Assembly: GCF_025558485.1 (NCBI RefSeq)
Contig: NZ_CP102930.1
Span: forward strand, 558,001 to 622,000
Direction: 5' to 3'
DNA from: Bdellovibrio bacteriovorus
Lineage (GTDB): Bacteria > Bdellovibrionota > Bdellovibrionia > Bdellovibrionales > Bdellovibrionaceae
Length of the DNA: 64,000 bases
The notes under the pieces were generated by a model. It saw nothing but the letters and a program-made list of their open reading frames with translations. It made no database searches and was not told the DNA's origin. Position numbers and translations under genes: made by a program. This document shows, one piece after another, positions 42,786 through 52,217 of this stretch. Position 1 is the first letter of the stretch, and every line of letters begins with the position of its first letter.

Positions 42786-43559
42786 ATGTCAACCCTGATG
42801 CCTGTGCTTTTTATTGGCCACGGCTCTCCGATGAATGCACTCGACAAAAATCCCTTCACGGAAAAGCTAAACCAATTGGGGAAATCCCTTCCCAAACCAC
42901 AGGCTGTTCTTTCTGTCTCTGCCCACTGGGAGACAGAAGGGACCAAGGTTCTGTATCACCCCGACCCTCCCACGATTCACGACTTCTATGGATTTCCCAA
43001 AGCACTTTTTGACGTCCAATATCCGGCACGCGGGCCATTGGGCATCGCCCATGAAACCCAGCGGCTTTTGCCTAAATCTGAACTCTATGACAAATGGGGC
43101 CTGGATCACGGCACCTGGTCTGTGCTGACGCATCTGTACCCGCATGCAGATATTCCGGTTTATCAAGTCAGTCTGGATGTGACCAAAACACCAGAACAAC
43201 ACATTGAAATGGGTCGCCTGCTAAGACCTTTGCGCGAACAGGGTGTGTTGATTGTTGGCAGCGGCAATATCGTTCACAATCTGCGTTTGCTTCAGTGGCG
43301 GGAACCCACCGCAAAACTGCCATGGGCTGAAGAGTTCGATGCAAAAATCAAAACCGCATTGGAAAACCGCGATGAAAAAGTTCTGACAGATTACGAGGAT
43401 CTGGGCGAAAGTGCGACACTAAGTGTTCCGACCATCGAGCACTACCTGCCGTTGCTTTATGCTTATGGTGCTTCCACAGACAGCGACACCCTTTCCTATC
43501 CTTACGAAGGATTTTCAATGGGTGCCCTTTCCATGCGCTCGGTGATGTGGGGCCGTTAG
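42786..43559 (+). CDS. LigB-type extradiol dioxygenase (DOPA dioxygenase-like)
   Basis: A 257-residue protein of the class III extradiol dioxygenase family, closest in pattern to 4,5-DOPA dioxygenase (YgiD). Metal-site motifs are LFIGHGSPMNAL, LSVSAHWET, LDHGTWSVL and IVGSGNIVHNL. In E. coli YgiD such proteins carry zinc and act on catechols poorly, so the true substrate is open. The YceI stop lies 5 bp upstream. Its stop codon touches that of the convergent RND gene (43559/43560). Confidence 0.88.
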   Translation: MSTLMPVLFIGHGSPMNALDKNPFTEKLNQLGKSLPKPQAVLSVSAHWETEGTKVLYHPDPPTIHDFYGFPKALFDVQYPARGPLGIAHETQRLLPKSELYDKWGLDHGTWSVLTHLYPHADIPVYQVSLDVTKTPEQHIEMGRLLRPLREQGVLIVGSGNIVHNLRLLQWREPTAKLPWAEEFDAKIKTALENRDEKVLTDYEDLGESATLSVPTIEHYLPLLYAYGASTDSDTLSYPYEGFSMGALSMRSVMWGR

Positions 43560-46500
43560 TTAGGCATCAAGAGCTTCATTACCCACAGCCGCAAAGGCCT
43601 GTTTGGTTTTTTCCCGAACTTCATCACGAGTTTTGAACTTATCCATCAGCAAGTAAACCGCCGGAACCACAAACAGGGTCAAGGCCGTGGAAACCACTAC
43701 GCCACCAATCAAACAAATCGCCATCGGGCGCATGGTTTCAGAACCTGCTCCGCGCGCTGTTGCTGAAGGAATGGCTGCGGCGATGGTCGCCACCGAGGTC
43801 ATCAGGATCGGACGAAGACGGGTTGGACACGCTTCGGTCAGTGCATCCATCGCGGCACTCGTACCACGATCACGAACCGTGTTGGTGAATTCAATCAACA
43901 GGATCGAGTTCTTTTTCACGATACCCATCAACAGCAGCAAACCAATCATCGAGAACATGTTCAACGACTGACCCGTTATCAACAATGCAAAGAATGCCCC
44001 ACTGAAACTAAATGGTAACGCCATCAGGATTGTGACCGGATCAATGAACGAATTGAACTGACTTGCCAGAACCATGTAGGCAATCACCAGCCCCATCACC
44101 AACGCAAAAAGCAAGCTCTGGAAGGATTCCTTGAAGGTCTTGGAGCTTCCTCCCTGATCAATCATGTAACCCGGTTCCAGCATCTTGCGGGCCGCTTCCT
44201 CAACGTAGGCCATGGCCGCCTGCTGGGACACACCCGGCTTCATATTGGCCGTAATGGTGATCGCCCGTTGACGGTTGGAACGGGAGATGGACTGCAAACT
44301 TGAACCCACTTCCTCTTTCGTCACACGTGGCAGCGGAATCAGATTTCCAACTGTGTTGCTAACGAATAAGGTCTTGATTTCATCCAGCGGATTTCCCTGA
44401 TCCACCAGTTTGACTTTGATGTCATAGCGATGACCTCCTTGCGGATATTCACCCACCTTCACACCACCGATCAAAGCGCTCACAGTGGAGCCAATGGAAG
44501 CAATGCTGACCCCGTGATGAGCTGCGGAAATACGGTCCGGCTTGACTTGAATTTCCGGCATACCCAACAGGTAATTGGAATCCACGTCCACCATCAGTCC
44601 ACTGTCCGTCATGGCTTTCATCATCTGTTCTGTGTAATTCGCAAGCTTACCCCAGTCAGAACCCAAAAGCGTAAATTCAATCGGATAGCCACGACCGCCA
44701 GAGAAACCCTGCTGCGACAAGTCCATCAGGACCGGACGCATGTCTTCAATCTTGGCCAGATTGGTACGAGCCACCTGCATAAATTCCTGTTGCGACAGAA
44801 TCTTGCCCGTTGCCGGGTCCACCCCACGATCTTTCTTTTCTTTCAAGGTAATAAACATCATCGTGACGTTGGCATCCGAAGCACCTCCGCCGAAACCGCC
44901 CAAAGCGGCATAAACCTGCTGCACTTCCGGACGGGACATCAACCACTTTTCAGCCTTCTGCGTCTGCTGATCCGTGTAAGCCAGGGAGGTTCCCACCGGC
45001 ATAATCAAACGCGCCATAAAGATGCTTTGATCCTGCGCCGGACTCATTTCTTTATTCAGAAATTTGATAGAGACAAAGGACACCGCCACAAACACCAAAG
45101 AGCCAATCAGAACTTTCCATGGGTGGCGCAAAGAAGCACGCAACCAACGGTCATAACCCACGCGCGTGCCTTCCATGAACGCTTCAAAACCTTTACCCAG
45201 TTTTGTTTTTCTTTCACCATGGTGAACAAAGCCCGCACAACGCATCGGCGTGATCGTCAGGGATTCAACCAGCGACAGGAAGACTGCGATGGAAATCGTC
45301 ACCCCGAACTGCATGAAGAACTTCCCGATAATCCCTTTCATGAAGGCCACCGGAAGGAAGATCGCAATAACGGCCGCAGTGGCAGCCATCGCCGCAAACG
45401 AAATTTCACGCGCACCCAGAATCGCAGACTCAATGCGTCCCCGCCCGTTTTCGTTATACCGGAAGATATTTTCCAGAACCATGATGGCATCATCCACGAC
45501 GATACCAATGGCCAAAGTCAGCCCCAGCAAGGTGAACGTGTTCAAGGTATAACCCAGGAAATAAAGACCGATAAAGGCCCCTAATAACGAGGTCGGGATG
45601 GACAGCAGGACGTTAAATGTTGCCGACCAGCTTCCCAGGAACATCCAGCACACGATGGATGTGAAGATCACCGCCAAAACCAAGTGATGATTCAGCTCGC
45701 CCACGGATTGTTCGATGAATTTTGTACTGTCGAAGTTCACCTGAATGTTCATGCCCTCGGGCAATTGCTTTTGGATTTCGACAATCTTTTCTTTTACTGC
45801 GCGGGCCACAGAAACAGCATTTGTTCCACGCTGCTTACGAATCCCCAGACCCAACGCCGTTTTGCCATTGAAGCGGGACATTTTTTCAATCTTGTCCAGG
45901 CCCATGCTGGCATCGGCCACCTGGGAAATACGCACCATGTTCGTCGGGTCAGCCACGGCACGACCGCCACGCTTGCTGACCACGATGTTGCGGAATTCCT
46001 CTTCGGTCTTAGCTTCCCCCATTGTGCGGACGTTGAAAGTTTTTTTGTCTGTTTGGATATAACCACCCGGAACTTCCGAGTGTTCACTGCGGATGGCATC
46101 CATCACGTCGTTCACAGAGATATTATAACGAAGCAGGTCTTTCGGGCGCACATGCACGCGCATCACCGGATCAGTGTAACCGCCCAGGAAGATATCACCG
46201 ACACCTTCAACCGTGGTGAAACGGTCTTTCAGATAGTCACGTGCATAGCGCATCATGAATTCAGGATCGTTTTTATCGTAAGTCAGGGCCAGCCACAGAA
46301 TTGGCTGATCATCCGGATTGGTTTTGGAAATTGTCGGCGGATCCACATCATCAGGAAGCAAACGCTGAATGCCTGAAATTTTTGCCTGAACGTCCTGAAC
46401 CGCCAGATCGATATTGCGATCCAGATCAAATTCCACGGTGATGCTGGCTGTGCCCGTTTTACTGTTGGACTTGATGGATTCGATACCTTCCACCGTCATC

Positions 46501-46712
46501 AGGGCACTTTCAATAGGGTCCACCACCTGAGTTTCCATAACTTCAGGGGCTGCCCCACTCAGCGTGACGCTTACGGTCACGGTCGGGAAATCCACGTCTG
46601 GCATCTGACTGACGCCCATGCGGGAAAAGGAGATCAATCCGAATATCATCAGACCGAACATCAACATCCACGCAAATACAGGATTCTTAATAGAAATATC
46701 GGATAACCTCAT
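43560..46712 (-). CDS. RND multidrug efflux permease (AcrB-like, HAE1)
   Basis: A 1050-residue inner-membrane proton-driven exporter. The N-terminal MRLSDISIKNPVFAWML, two large periplasmic loops and 12 membrane helices fit HAE1. The TM4 proton-relay pair is in GIVVDDAIMVLENIF, with FLPVAFMKGIIGKFF after it, and the second half repeats the plan (SMIGLLLLMGIVKKNSILLI). ATG at 46712 is chosen because GAGGGG lies 7 nt ahead. Pumps of this class need a membrane fusion protein and a TolC-type channel; a TolC-family gene lies divergently at 47634, but no fusion-protein gene is next to it. Confidence 0.94.
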   Translation of the reverse strand: MRLSDISIKNPVFAWMLMFGLMIFGLISFSRMGVSQMPDVDFPTVTVSVTLSGAAPEVMETQVVDPIESALMTVEGIESIKSNSKTGTASITVEFDLDRNIDLAVQDVQAKISGIQRLLPDDVDPPTISKTNPDDQPILWLALTYDKNDPEFMMRYARDYLKDRFTTVEGVGDIFLGGYTDPVMRVHVRPKDLLRYNISVNDVMDAIRSEHSEVPGGYIQTDKKTFNVRTMGEAKTEEEFRNIVVSKRGGRAVADPTNMVRISQVADASMGLDKIEKMSRFNGKTALGLGIRKQRGTNAVSVARAVKEKIVEIQKQLPEGMNIQVNFDSTKFIEQSVGELNHHLVLAVIFTSIVCWMFLGSWSATFNVLLSIPTSLLGAFIGLYFLGYTLNTFTLLGLTLAIGIVVDDAIMVLENIFRYNENGRGRIESAILGAREISFAAMAATAAVIAIFLPVAFMKGIIGKFFMQFGVTISIAVFLSLVESLTITPMRCAGFVHHGERKTKLGKGFEAFMEGTRVGYDRWLRASLRHPWKVLIGSLVFVAVSFVSIKFLNKEMSPAQDQSIFMARLIMPVGTSLAYTDQQTQKAEKWLMSRPEVQQVYAALGGFGGGASDANVTMMFITLKEKKDRGVDPATGKILSQQEFMQVARTNLAKIEDMRPVLMDLSQQGFSGGRGYPIEFTLLGSDWGKLANYTEQMMKAMTDSGLMVDVDSNYLLGMPEIQVKPDRISAAHHGVSIASIGSTVSALIGGVKVGEYPQGGHRYDIKVKLVDQGNPLDEIKTLFVSNTVGNLIPLPRVTKEEVGSSLQSISRSNRQRAITITANMKPGVSQQAAMAYVEEAARKMLEPGYMIDQGGSSKTFKESFQSLLFALVMGLVIAYMVLASQFNSFIDPVTILMALPFSFSGAFFALLITGQSLNMFSMIGLLLLMGIVKKNSILLIEFTNTVRDRGTSAAMDALTEACPTRLRPILMTSVATIAAAIPSATARGAGSETMRPMAICLIGGVVVSTALTLFVVPAVYLLMDKFKTRDEVREKTKQAFAAVGNEALDA

Positions 46713-46905
46713 GCTCACCCCTCAAAATTTACTTAGCCACTCTAGGTAAAGCCTTGAAATTAGTCATCAGCTTTTCTTTCAACACAACGCTCTCAAAGCC
46801 TTGAAATGATAGGATTTATAAAGGATGCCGAAGCACCTTACTGGAGGGTTGACAGCCCCCAACACGCAGTCTATTCCTGACGCACATTTATTCAGGGGTG
46901 ACAGT

Positions 46906-47640
46906 ATGAAATGGGGACTTCTTTTAACCGTTCTTTTCTCTTCCGTTGTTTGCAGCGCTCAAAGTTTGAAACAACAAGCCGTTGCTGAAGCGAAATTTGA
47001 GGGACTGGAAAGAACCACTGCCACAGACGCTCAAGTTCAGGGCATGCTGACTTTGCAAGACCCCCGCCCGGAAATCATCACACGCAGCTGGAAATATTCC
47101 GCAGCCTTGTCTGTACAAAGCTTCCAACCGGAAGGTTTCGCATCCAAAGACGGCTCCGGCACATTTGATCTTGGAAAAAATGGCTCTACAACAATGCCAG
47201 GTCTGGAGTTGGGAGTTCTAAGCCCCGCGTTCGCTACAAAACAAGTTCTATGGAAATTCGGTCTGCGCGCCAAAGGCAGTCTGGCATCCCAGGAAACCTC
47301 TGTGACTTTGCCATCCGGTTACGAAATCAATGATGCTCGTTTGAACACCACTTTGTTCAGCGGCGGACCGGTATTGAATGTGTCCTGGGACCGCCTGCGC
47401 TGGTTGTCCCTGAACGTTTCCCCGCAAATCGGCAGCCTGAGCTACACCCAGACCAGCGCCAATGATTTTGCCACTTTCTCCAAAACAGGCTCTTTCAATT
47501 CCATGACTTACGGACTTGATTTCCTGATCGGCAGCAAATGGTCTGTATTCACTGAATGGACACAAAGATCTCTTAAAGACAGCTCTGAAATCGCACTTCA
47601 AAAAGACAACTTTGAATTAGGGACAAAAGTAACATGGTAA
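46906..47640 (+). CDS. Exported beta-rich protein, probable outer-membrane protein
   Basis: A 244-residue protein with a signal peptide (MKWGLLLTVLFSSVVCSAQ). Strand-like alternating segments and the last residues (NFELGTKVTW, aromatic end) suggest an 8- to 10-stranded barrel. No family recognised. ATG at 46906 follows AGGGGTG. Its stop overlaps the start of the TolC-family gene (ATGGTAA, 7 bp), so both are one operon, divergent from the RND gene. Confidence 0.72.
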   Translation: MKWGLLLTVLFSSVVCSAQSLKQQAVAEAKFEGLERTTATDAQVQGMLTLQDPRPEIITRSWKYSAALSVQSFQPEGFASKDGSGTFDLGKNGSTTMPGLELGVLSPAFATKQVLWKFGLRAKGSLASQETSVTLPSGYEINDARLNTTLFSGGPVLNVSWDRLRWLSLNVSPQIGSLSYTQTSANDFATFSKTGSFNSMTYGLDFLIGSKWSVFTEWTQRSLKDSSEIALQKDNFELGTKVTW

Positions 47641-49097
47641 AAGTTTTTCTCGCCTTCCTTAGTACGACCGCAATGCAGGGAGCTTATGCCCAAGCTCCCA
47701 AGGAAATTACTTTAAATCAACGAACTGTGGCTGAACTGGTTTTGAAGCAGGGTCTTCAGACCAAGGAAGTCAATCTGAAGTACCAGCAGTTCCGTCTGGC
47801 TCCGGCAGAAGCGTTGTCCAAGTATGACTGGACACTGAAGGCGGAAAGTGGATTTGAATACGATAAATCCGCTTCTTTGCTGACTTCTTCCGACCTCAAA
47901 GAAGACAAGTTTGAACGCTATAAAACAACGGTCAGCCTGAACAAACCGTTCACCACCGGAACCACATTGGGCCTGGAGCTAAGCCGTTTGTCACAAAAAG
48001 TGGACTATGACGGTTCGCCGACCAACCCGCCGCCAAGCGAGCAGACTCTGGACAGTGCAGGCTTGTTGCTGGAGCAGGCATTGCTTGGCAACTTCTTCGG
48101 GGTTGCGGATCGTGGCAACGTGAATGCGGCTGAGCTGACATATGAAGCGCAAACCATCACCCGCGCCAATGAACTGGAAGACGTTGTGATGGGTGCAATC
48201 CGCCAGTTCTGGAACACTTATGTTGCACAGGAAAATTTCAAAGAGTCCGTGGCATCCCGTGATCGCACAAAAAAACTGGTGGATGCGGTAAAACGCAAAA
48301 CCTCTTTGGGTTATTCCAATCCCGGCGACCTGCCACAGATTCAGGCCGAATTTGAAACCCGTGAACAAAAGGTTAAGACATCTTCCACGGATTATCTGAA
48401 CAATCTGGAAAACCTGATCACCCTGCTTTCTTTGGAACCGGGTACAGAGATCAAGTTCCAGATCCCGGCAGGCATTCCGGCTGTGCCGAAGCTGCCGACG
48501 AAAAAAGTGGAAGACCTGCGTTCTGTTCGTTCTCAGAAACTGAAAGTGGAAGCGGCATCTGAATCCCTGTCAGCAGCAGAATCAGAAAGCTATCCAACCT
48601 TGAACTTTGTCGGGAAGGTTTACACCACTGGTGTTGATGAAAATTCCGAAGGTTCTTATTCTGACGTGGTTTCCGGTTCCCGTCCGAAGTATTACATGGG
48701 TCTGCGCTTTGAATACAAATTCGGTTCTGATGTTCAGAACGAAAAGATCATCAATCGCAAGCTGACCAAAGACCTTGAATCCACCCGTTTAAGCCGCCAG
48801 TTGCTGGAAGCTGAAGACACGGAACTGCAGGCGCAACGTAAAGTGCAGTCCACTTACGCCGTCGTGCAAAGTGCCTTGAAACAAAAAGGCTACCGGGAAA
48901 AAGCTTCTCAAGAGCTGAATCGTTCTTACAACCAGGGCCGTACCGATATATCCATTCTGATTACGGCGATGAATAACTACTTTGACTCGGAAGTGCAGTA
49001 CATTCGTGCGCTGGGCGACTATGCCATCGCGTTGAATGAATGGGCGGCCAGCCGTGACGAACTGATTCCGGACGACGCTGCGGTTTCAGATAAATAG
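47634..49097 (+). CDS. TolC-family outer-membrane channel protein
   Basis: A 487-residue outer-membrane efflux protein: signal peptide, a beta segment with EFERYKTTVSLNKPFTTGT-like strands, and two long helical OEP-type repeats (AELTYEAQTITRANELEDVV, and NRKLTKDLESTRLSRQLLEA). The order and length fit TolC. It likely forms the exit channel for an exporter such as the divergent RND pump. ATG at 47634 overlaps the preceding gene's stop, so translation is coupled. Confidence 0.87.
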   Translation: MVKVFLAFLSTTAMQGAYAQAPKEITLNQRTVAELVLKQGLQTKEVNLKYQQFRLAPAEALSKYDWTLKAESGFEYDKSASLLTSSDLKEDKFERYKTTVSLNKPFTTGTTLGLELSRLSQKVDYDGSPTNPPPSEQTLDSAGLLLEQALLGNFFGVADRGNVNAAELTYEAQTITRANELEDVVMGAIRQFWNTYVAQENFKESVASRDRTKKLVDAVKRKTSLGYSNPGDLPQIQAEFETREQKVKTSSTDYLNNLENLITLLSLEPGTEIKFQIPAGIPAVPKLPTKKVEDLRSVRSQKLKVEAASESLSAAESESYPTLNFVGKVYTTGVDENSEGSYSDVVSGSRPKYYMGLRFEYKFGSDVQNEKIINRKLTKDLESTRLSRQLLEAEDTELQAQRKVQSTYAVVQSALKQKGYREKASQELNRSYNQGRTDISILITAMNNYFDSEVQYIRALGDYAIALNEWAASRDELIPDDAAVSDK

Positions 49098-49123
49098 ATT
49101 TTAATTTTTATAGAGGGGTTGCT

Positions 49124-50038
49124 ATGTTGAAAAATCTTATCCTTGCCATGACAGTTCTAAGCTTGTCTGCGTGTGCGTTTGATCAGGACAAAAACGCTGA
49201 CAAACAACGCGAAAATGAAAGAAACCAGGCTTTGCAAAAAAGCTATAAGCCTGTGATCGGCACTTACAAAGGCACATTGACCACAGCTGACGGAGCTCAG
49301 GAAGTGGACCTTGTATTCTTTGACCTTAAAGTGGCCAACGGTAAAAACTCTGACGGTTCCACTCGCCTGGTGTCCCAGCTTCACGCCACTTTGAAAAAAG
49401 TCGGTGGAAACTTCGACTTCATCGTGGCTTTGACGGAAGAAACCGGCGCGATCTCTTTAGTGAATCTGAAAGACCTTTCCACGTTGGGTCGTGATGACAT
49501 CCAAACCATCGACGCTCACGTTAATGGTGATAAAATTGTGGGCGAAGCCAAGGGAATTGCCGGTTCTATCGGTATTCTGGACGTGGTTCTGAAAACCCGT
49601 GAAAATTCCGGCAACAATTCCGGCCGCGAAGAAGTGGCATACTACGAGCGCATCCGTGCGAAGCTGAACACCATCGTGGGCACTTACAATGGCACCCTAA
49701 AACAGATGGGCGGCACCTTTGATGGTAAATTGGTGGGCATCACTGTGAAACTTTACATTCAGGAAGTTCCAAACGGCGCGATCACCATTCCAACTTTGAT
49801 CGGTGATTTCAGCCGTGCTGACGATGCCAGCGGCACTGTCGCATTGAACCTGAAGGGCGAATACGACTTCGAGTCCAACCCGGCCCGCCTGACTTTGGAA
49901 GGCACTCCACGCTTTAACCCGGGCTCCAATTACAAAGCCACTATTTATGGCACAGTTGTAAATGGCGCATTTGCGGGCGATATGACAACAAGTGTGGGCT
50001 TCGGTGGTGGCAAGTTCACCCTGGAAAAACAACCTTAA
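49124..50038 (+). CDS. Lipoprotein with two repeated beta domains, unknown function
   Basis: A 304-residue predicted lipoprotein (lipobox LSAC, Cys17) with a charged linker and two similar halves: the first starts KPVIGTYKGTLTTADG and the second TIVGTYNGTLKQMGG, each of about 120 residues and beta-rich. No named family recognised. It follows the TolC gene by 26 bp in the same operon, so a role in that envelope system is likely. Surface or periplasmic face not determined. Confidence 0.7.
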   Translation: MLKNLILAMTVLSLSACAFDQDKNADKQRENERNQALQKSYKPVIGTYKGTLTTADGAQEVDLVFFDLKVANGKNSDGSTRLVSQLHATLKKVGGNFDFIVALTEETGAISLVNLKDLSTLGRDDIQTIDAHVNGDKIVGEAKGIAGSIGILDVVLKTRENSGNNSGREEVAYYERIRAKLNTIVGTYNGTLKQMGGTFDGKLVGITVKLYIQEVPNGAITIPTLIGDFSRADDASGTVALNLKGEYDFESNPARLTLEGTPRFNPGSNYKATIYGTVVNGAFAGDMTTSVGFGGGKFTLEKQP

Positions 50039-50056
50039 TTGTTCGGGAGTAAACCT

Positions 50057-50344
50057 ATGAAAAAGCTTTTTGTGATCGTACTTGGATTTTTGGCTCAGCC
50101 TGCTTTGGCTTCAAGCGTGTCTTCAGTGGTAAGCTCGGTTGAGTACACTTACGATGTTCAGTGTGCTTACACTCGCGCTTCCAAAATGGAGTTCTGCTTT
50201 GGCTATATCTGCAAGTACAAAAAGTACTACTCCTGTGAAGGCCAGCAAAACGCTTTGGATTTGGTTCTGAACATCAAGACCATTCGCTATCCGGGGGAAG
50301 TTGCTGAAGAGCAAGTGACCAATTACTCTGTTGATTTCAAGTAA
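50057..50344 (+). CDS. Small exported Cys-containing protein
   Basis: A 95-residue protein with a signal peptide (MKKLFVIVLGFLAQPALA) and four Cys (VQCAY, EFCFGYICKYK, YYSCEG), probably two disulfides. No family recognised. It starts 18 bp after the lipoprotein gene with GGGAG upstream, ends an operon of four envelope genes and is followed at once by a strong terminator. Confidence 0.72.
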   Translation: MKKLFVIVLGFLAQPALASSVSSVVSSVEYTYDVQCAYTRASKMEFCFGYICKYKKYYSCEGQQNALDLVLNIKTIRYPGEVAEEQVTNYSVDFK

Positions 50345-50345
50345 T

Positions 50346-50382
50346 AAAAAAGGGGCTTTTTTTGAAAGCCCCTTTTCTTTTT
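50346..50382 (+). terminator. Bidirectional intrinsic terminator
   Basis: A 12-bp stem AAAAGGGGCTTT with AAAGCCCCTTTT (arms 50348-50359 and 50365-50376) with a 5-nt loop is followed by CTTTTT on the plus strand. The A-run before it gives a matching T-run on the other strand, so it can stop both the 46906-50344 operon and the convergent ABC-F gene. Confidence 0.93.
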
Positions 50383-50391
50383 CTATCTGAC

Positions 50392-52209
50392 TTATCCCTG
50401 TCCCTGAGACTTCTTTTCCAGCTCGGCCCAGCGGGCATACAAAGCTTCAATCTTAGCCTGCAAATCTGAAATCTGCGCATACAGTTCCTGCACCTTGCTG
50501 GCTTGACTGACGACCTCTGGTTTTCCTGCTTCAGTCTGCAAATCCGAAAGTTTGGCTTCCAGATCAAAGATCGTGGTTTCCATATTTTCCAGTTCAAATT
50601 TTTCCTTAAAAGAAAGCTTCACCGGCTTGCCTGCGGCCGCTGCTTTTTCCACTTTCTTTTCCTTCTTTAACTCCTGCGCCTGAAGCTCTTTTTGTTCATC
50701 AAACCATTCTTCCCACTGCATGTATCCAGCGAAACGCTCCATCGTGGTTTCACCGTCGGGCTGCTTATGGAAGGCCAGAATGTCAGAGGCCACCTGATCC
50801 ATAAAGAAACGATCATGCGTGACCAGAATTACTGCGCCATTGAATTCCTTCAATGAGTCTTCCAGTACGGTCAGCGTCGCCACATCCAGATCATTGGTCG
50901 GTTCATCGAGCACCAATACCTGGGCCTCATTCAGCATCAACTGGGCAATACGCAGACGGCTTTGCTCACCACCTGACAGCTTTTCAACCGGAAGATCCAT
51001 TTGCTGACGGTTGAAAAGGAATCTTTCCAGATAACTACGCGCAAAAACGTACTGTCCCTGATAGTGAACATAATCCCCGTCCGGGCAGATGTTTTTAAGA
51101 ACTGATTCCTTTGGTTTTAGAGTTTCGCGGTTCTGTTCAAAATAAGAGATCTTGAGTTTGTCAGCCTGAACCACACGACCGGAACTCGGCTGTTCCTGCT
51201 GCAACAAAATACGAATCAAGGTGGACTTACCGGAACCGTTATCCCCCAACAAGGCCAGACGTGTTTTCGGTGTCACCAGATAACTGAAGTCCTTAAAGAG
51301 CACGCGACCATCATAGGACTTCGTCACATGATCAACTTCGATTAACTTTTGCGGATTACGGTCGGTTTCTTTAAATTCAATTTTTACTTTGCGAGCGGCA
51401 TTCTTCGCAGACAGTTCTTCCACATCCTCTTTCAAGGTGCCTGCCCGTTCAATACGCGCTTTTTGTTTGGTCAGACGGGCCTTGGCCCCGCGACGCAACC
51501 ATTCGGTTTCGCGACGAAGAGTGTTTTTCATCGCCAGTTCTTTTTGTTCCTGGCCGGCCAGTAAAATCTCTTTAGCTTCGAGGAACTCAAGATAACCGCC
51601 AGTGGTGGAAATCAGATAGTTCGGATTCTTCGGGTCCAGATCAAAAATCTTATTCACGGTTCTTTGCAGGAATAAGCGATCGTGCGTGATCGTCAGCGTC
51701 GCAAACGGCGCACGGCTTAGGAATTCCTCCAACCACATAATACTGGACACATCCAGATGATTCGTCGGTTCATCGAGCAAAAGAAGTTCAGGCCCCAGCA
51801 CCAGCTCTCGCGCCAGTGCCACGCGCTTTTTCCAACCGCCGGACAAATCCTGCACCAGAAAATTTTCACCGAACTGAGAAAGCTCCAAACGGGCAATCCA
51901 TTCGTATGCCGCCCCGATGGATTCGTGTTCATCCTGACATTTGCTTAAGATAGCCTCCAAAATGGTTTCATTGGGCTTAAAAAGCGGTGTCTGCTCCAGA
52001 TACCCCAGCCGCAAACCCTTCTTGGCGGTCACTTCACCCGAATCAGGGGACATTTTTCCCGCAAGAATTTTTAGCAGCGTGGACTTACCAGCTCCATTCG
52101 GGCCCACCAAGCCCACACGTTCGCCTTCCTCAATTCCAAGGCTGACATTCTTAAACAGGACCTTGCCTGCAAAGGATTTCTCTAATTTATGGGTATTAAT
52201 AAGAAGCAT
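50392..52209 (-). CDS. uup: ABC-F ATPase (Uup-like)
   Basis: A 605-residue soluble twin ATPase of the ABC-F family, which acts on ribosomes or nucleic acids and not in transport. First domain: VGPNGAGKSTLLKIL, DLSGGWKKRVALAR, LLLLDEPTNHLD. Linker with long Arg/Lys-rich helix (LRRETEWLRRGAKARLTKQ). Second: LGDNGSGKSTLIRIL, KLSGGEQSRLRIAQ, VLVLDEPTNDLD. A C-terminal coiled coil (about 530-600) is the mark of Uup. ATG at 52209 gives the usual MLLINTHKLEKSF opening. It starts 8 bp after the serine protease stop and so is likely read together with it. Confidence 0.9.
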   Translation of the reverse strand: MLLINTHKLEKSFAGKVLFKNVSLGIEEGERVGLVGPNGAGKSTLLKILAGKMSPDSGEVTAKKGLRLGYLEQTPLFKPNETILEAILSKCQDEHESIGAAYEWIARLELSQFGENFLVQDLSGGWKKRVALARELVLGPELLLLDEPTNHLDVSSIMWLEEFLSRAPFATLTITHDRLFLQRTVNKIFDLDPKNPNYLISTTGGYLEFLEAKEILLAGQEQKELAMKNTLRRETEWLRRGAKARLTKQKARIERAGTLKEDVEELSAKNAARKVKIEFKETDRNPQKLIEVDHVTKSYDGRVLFKDFSYLVTPKTRLALLGDNGSGKSTLIRILLQQEQPSSGRVVQADKLKISYFEQNRETLKPKESVLKNICPDGDYVHYQGQYVFARSYLERFLFNRQQMDLPVEKLSGGEQSRLRIAQLMLNEAQVLVLDEPTNDLDVATLTVLEDSLKEFNGAVILVTHDRFFMDQVASDILAFHKQPDGETTMERFAGYMQWEEWFDEQKELQAQELKKEKKVEKAAAAGKPVKLSFKEKFELENMETTIFDLEAKLSDLQTEAGKPEVVSQASKVQELYAQISDLQAKIEALYARWAELEKKSQGQG

Positions 52210-52217
52210 GACCCAAC

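Noticed and set aside
44430..45584. Plus-strand open frame of 384 codons opposite the RND gene
   Set aside because: Full overlap with a well-supported RND gene and a Thr/His/Arg-rich composition typical of antisense shadows.
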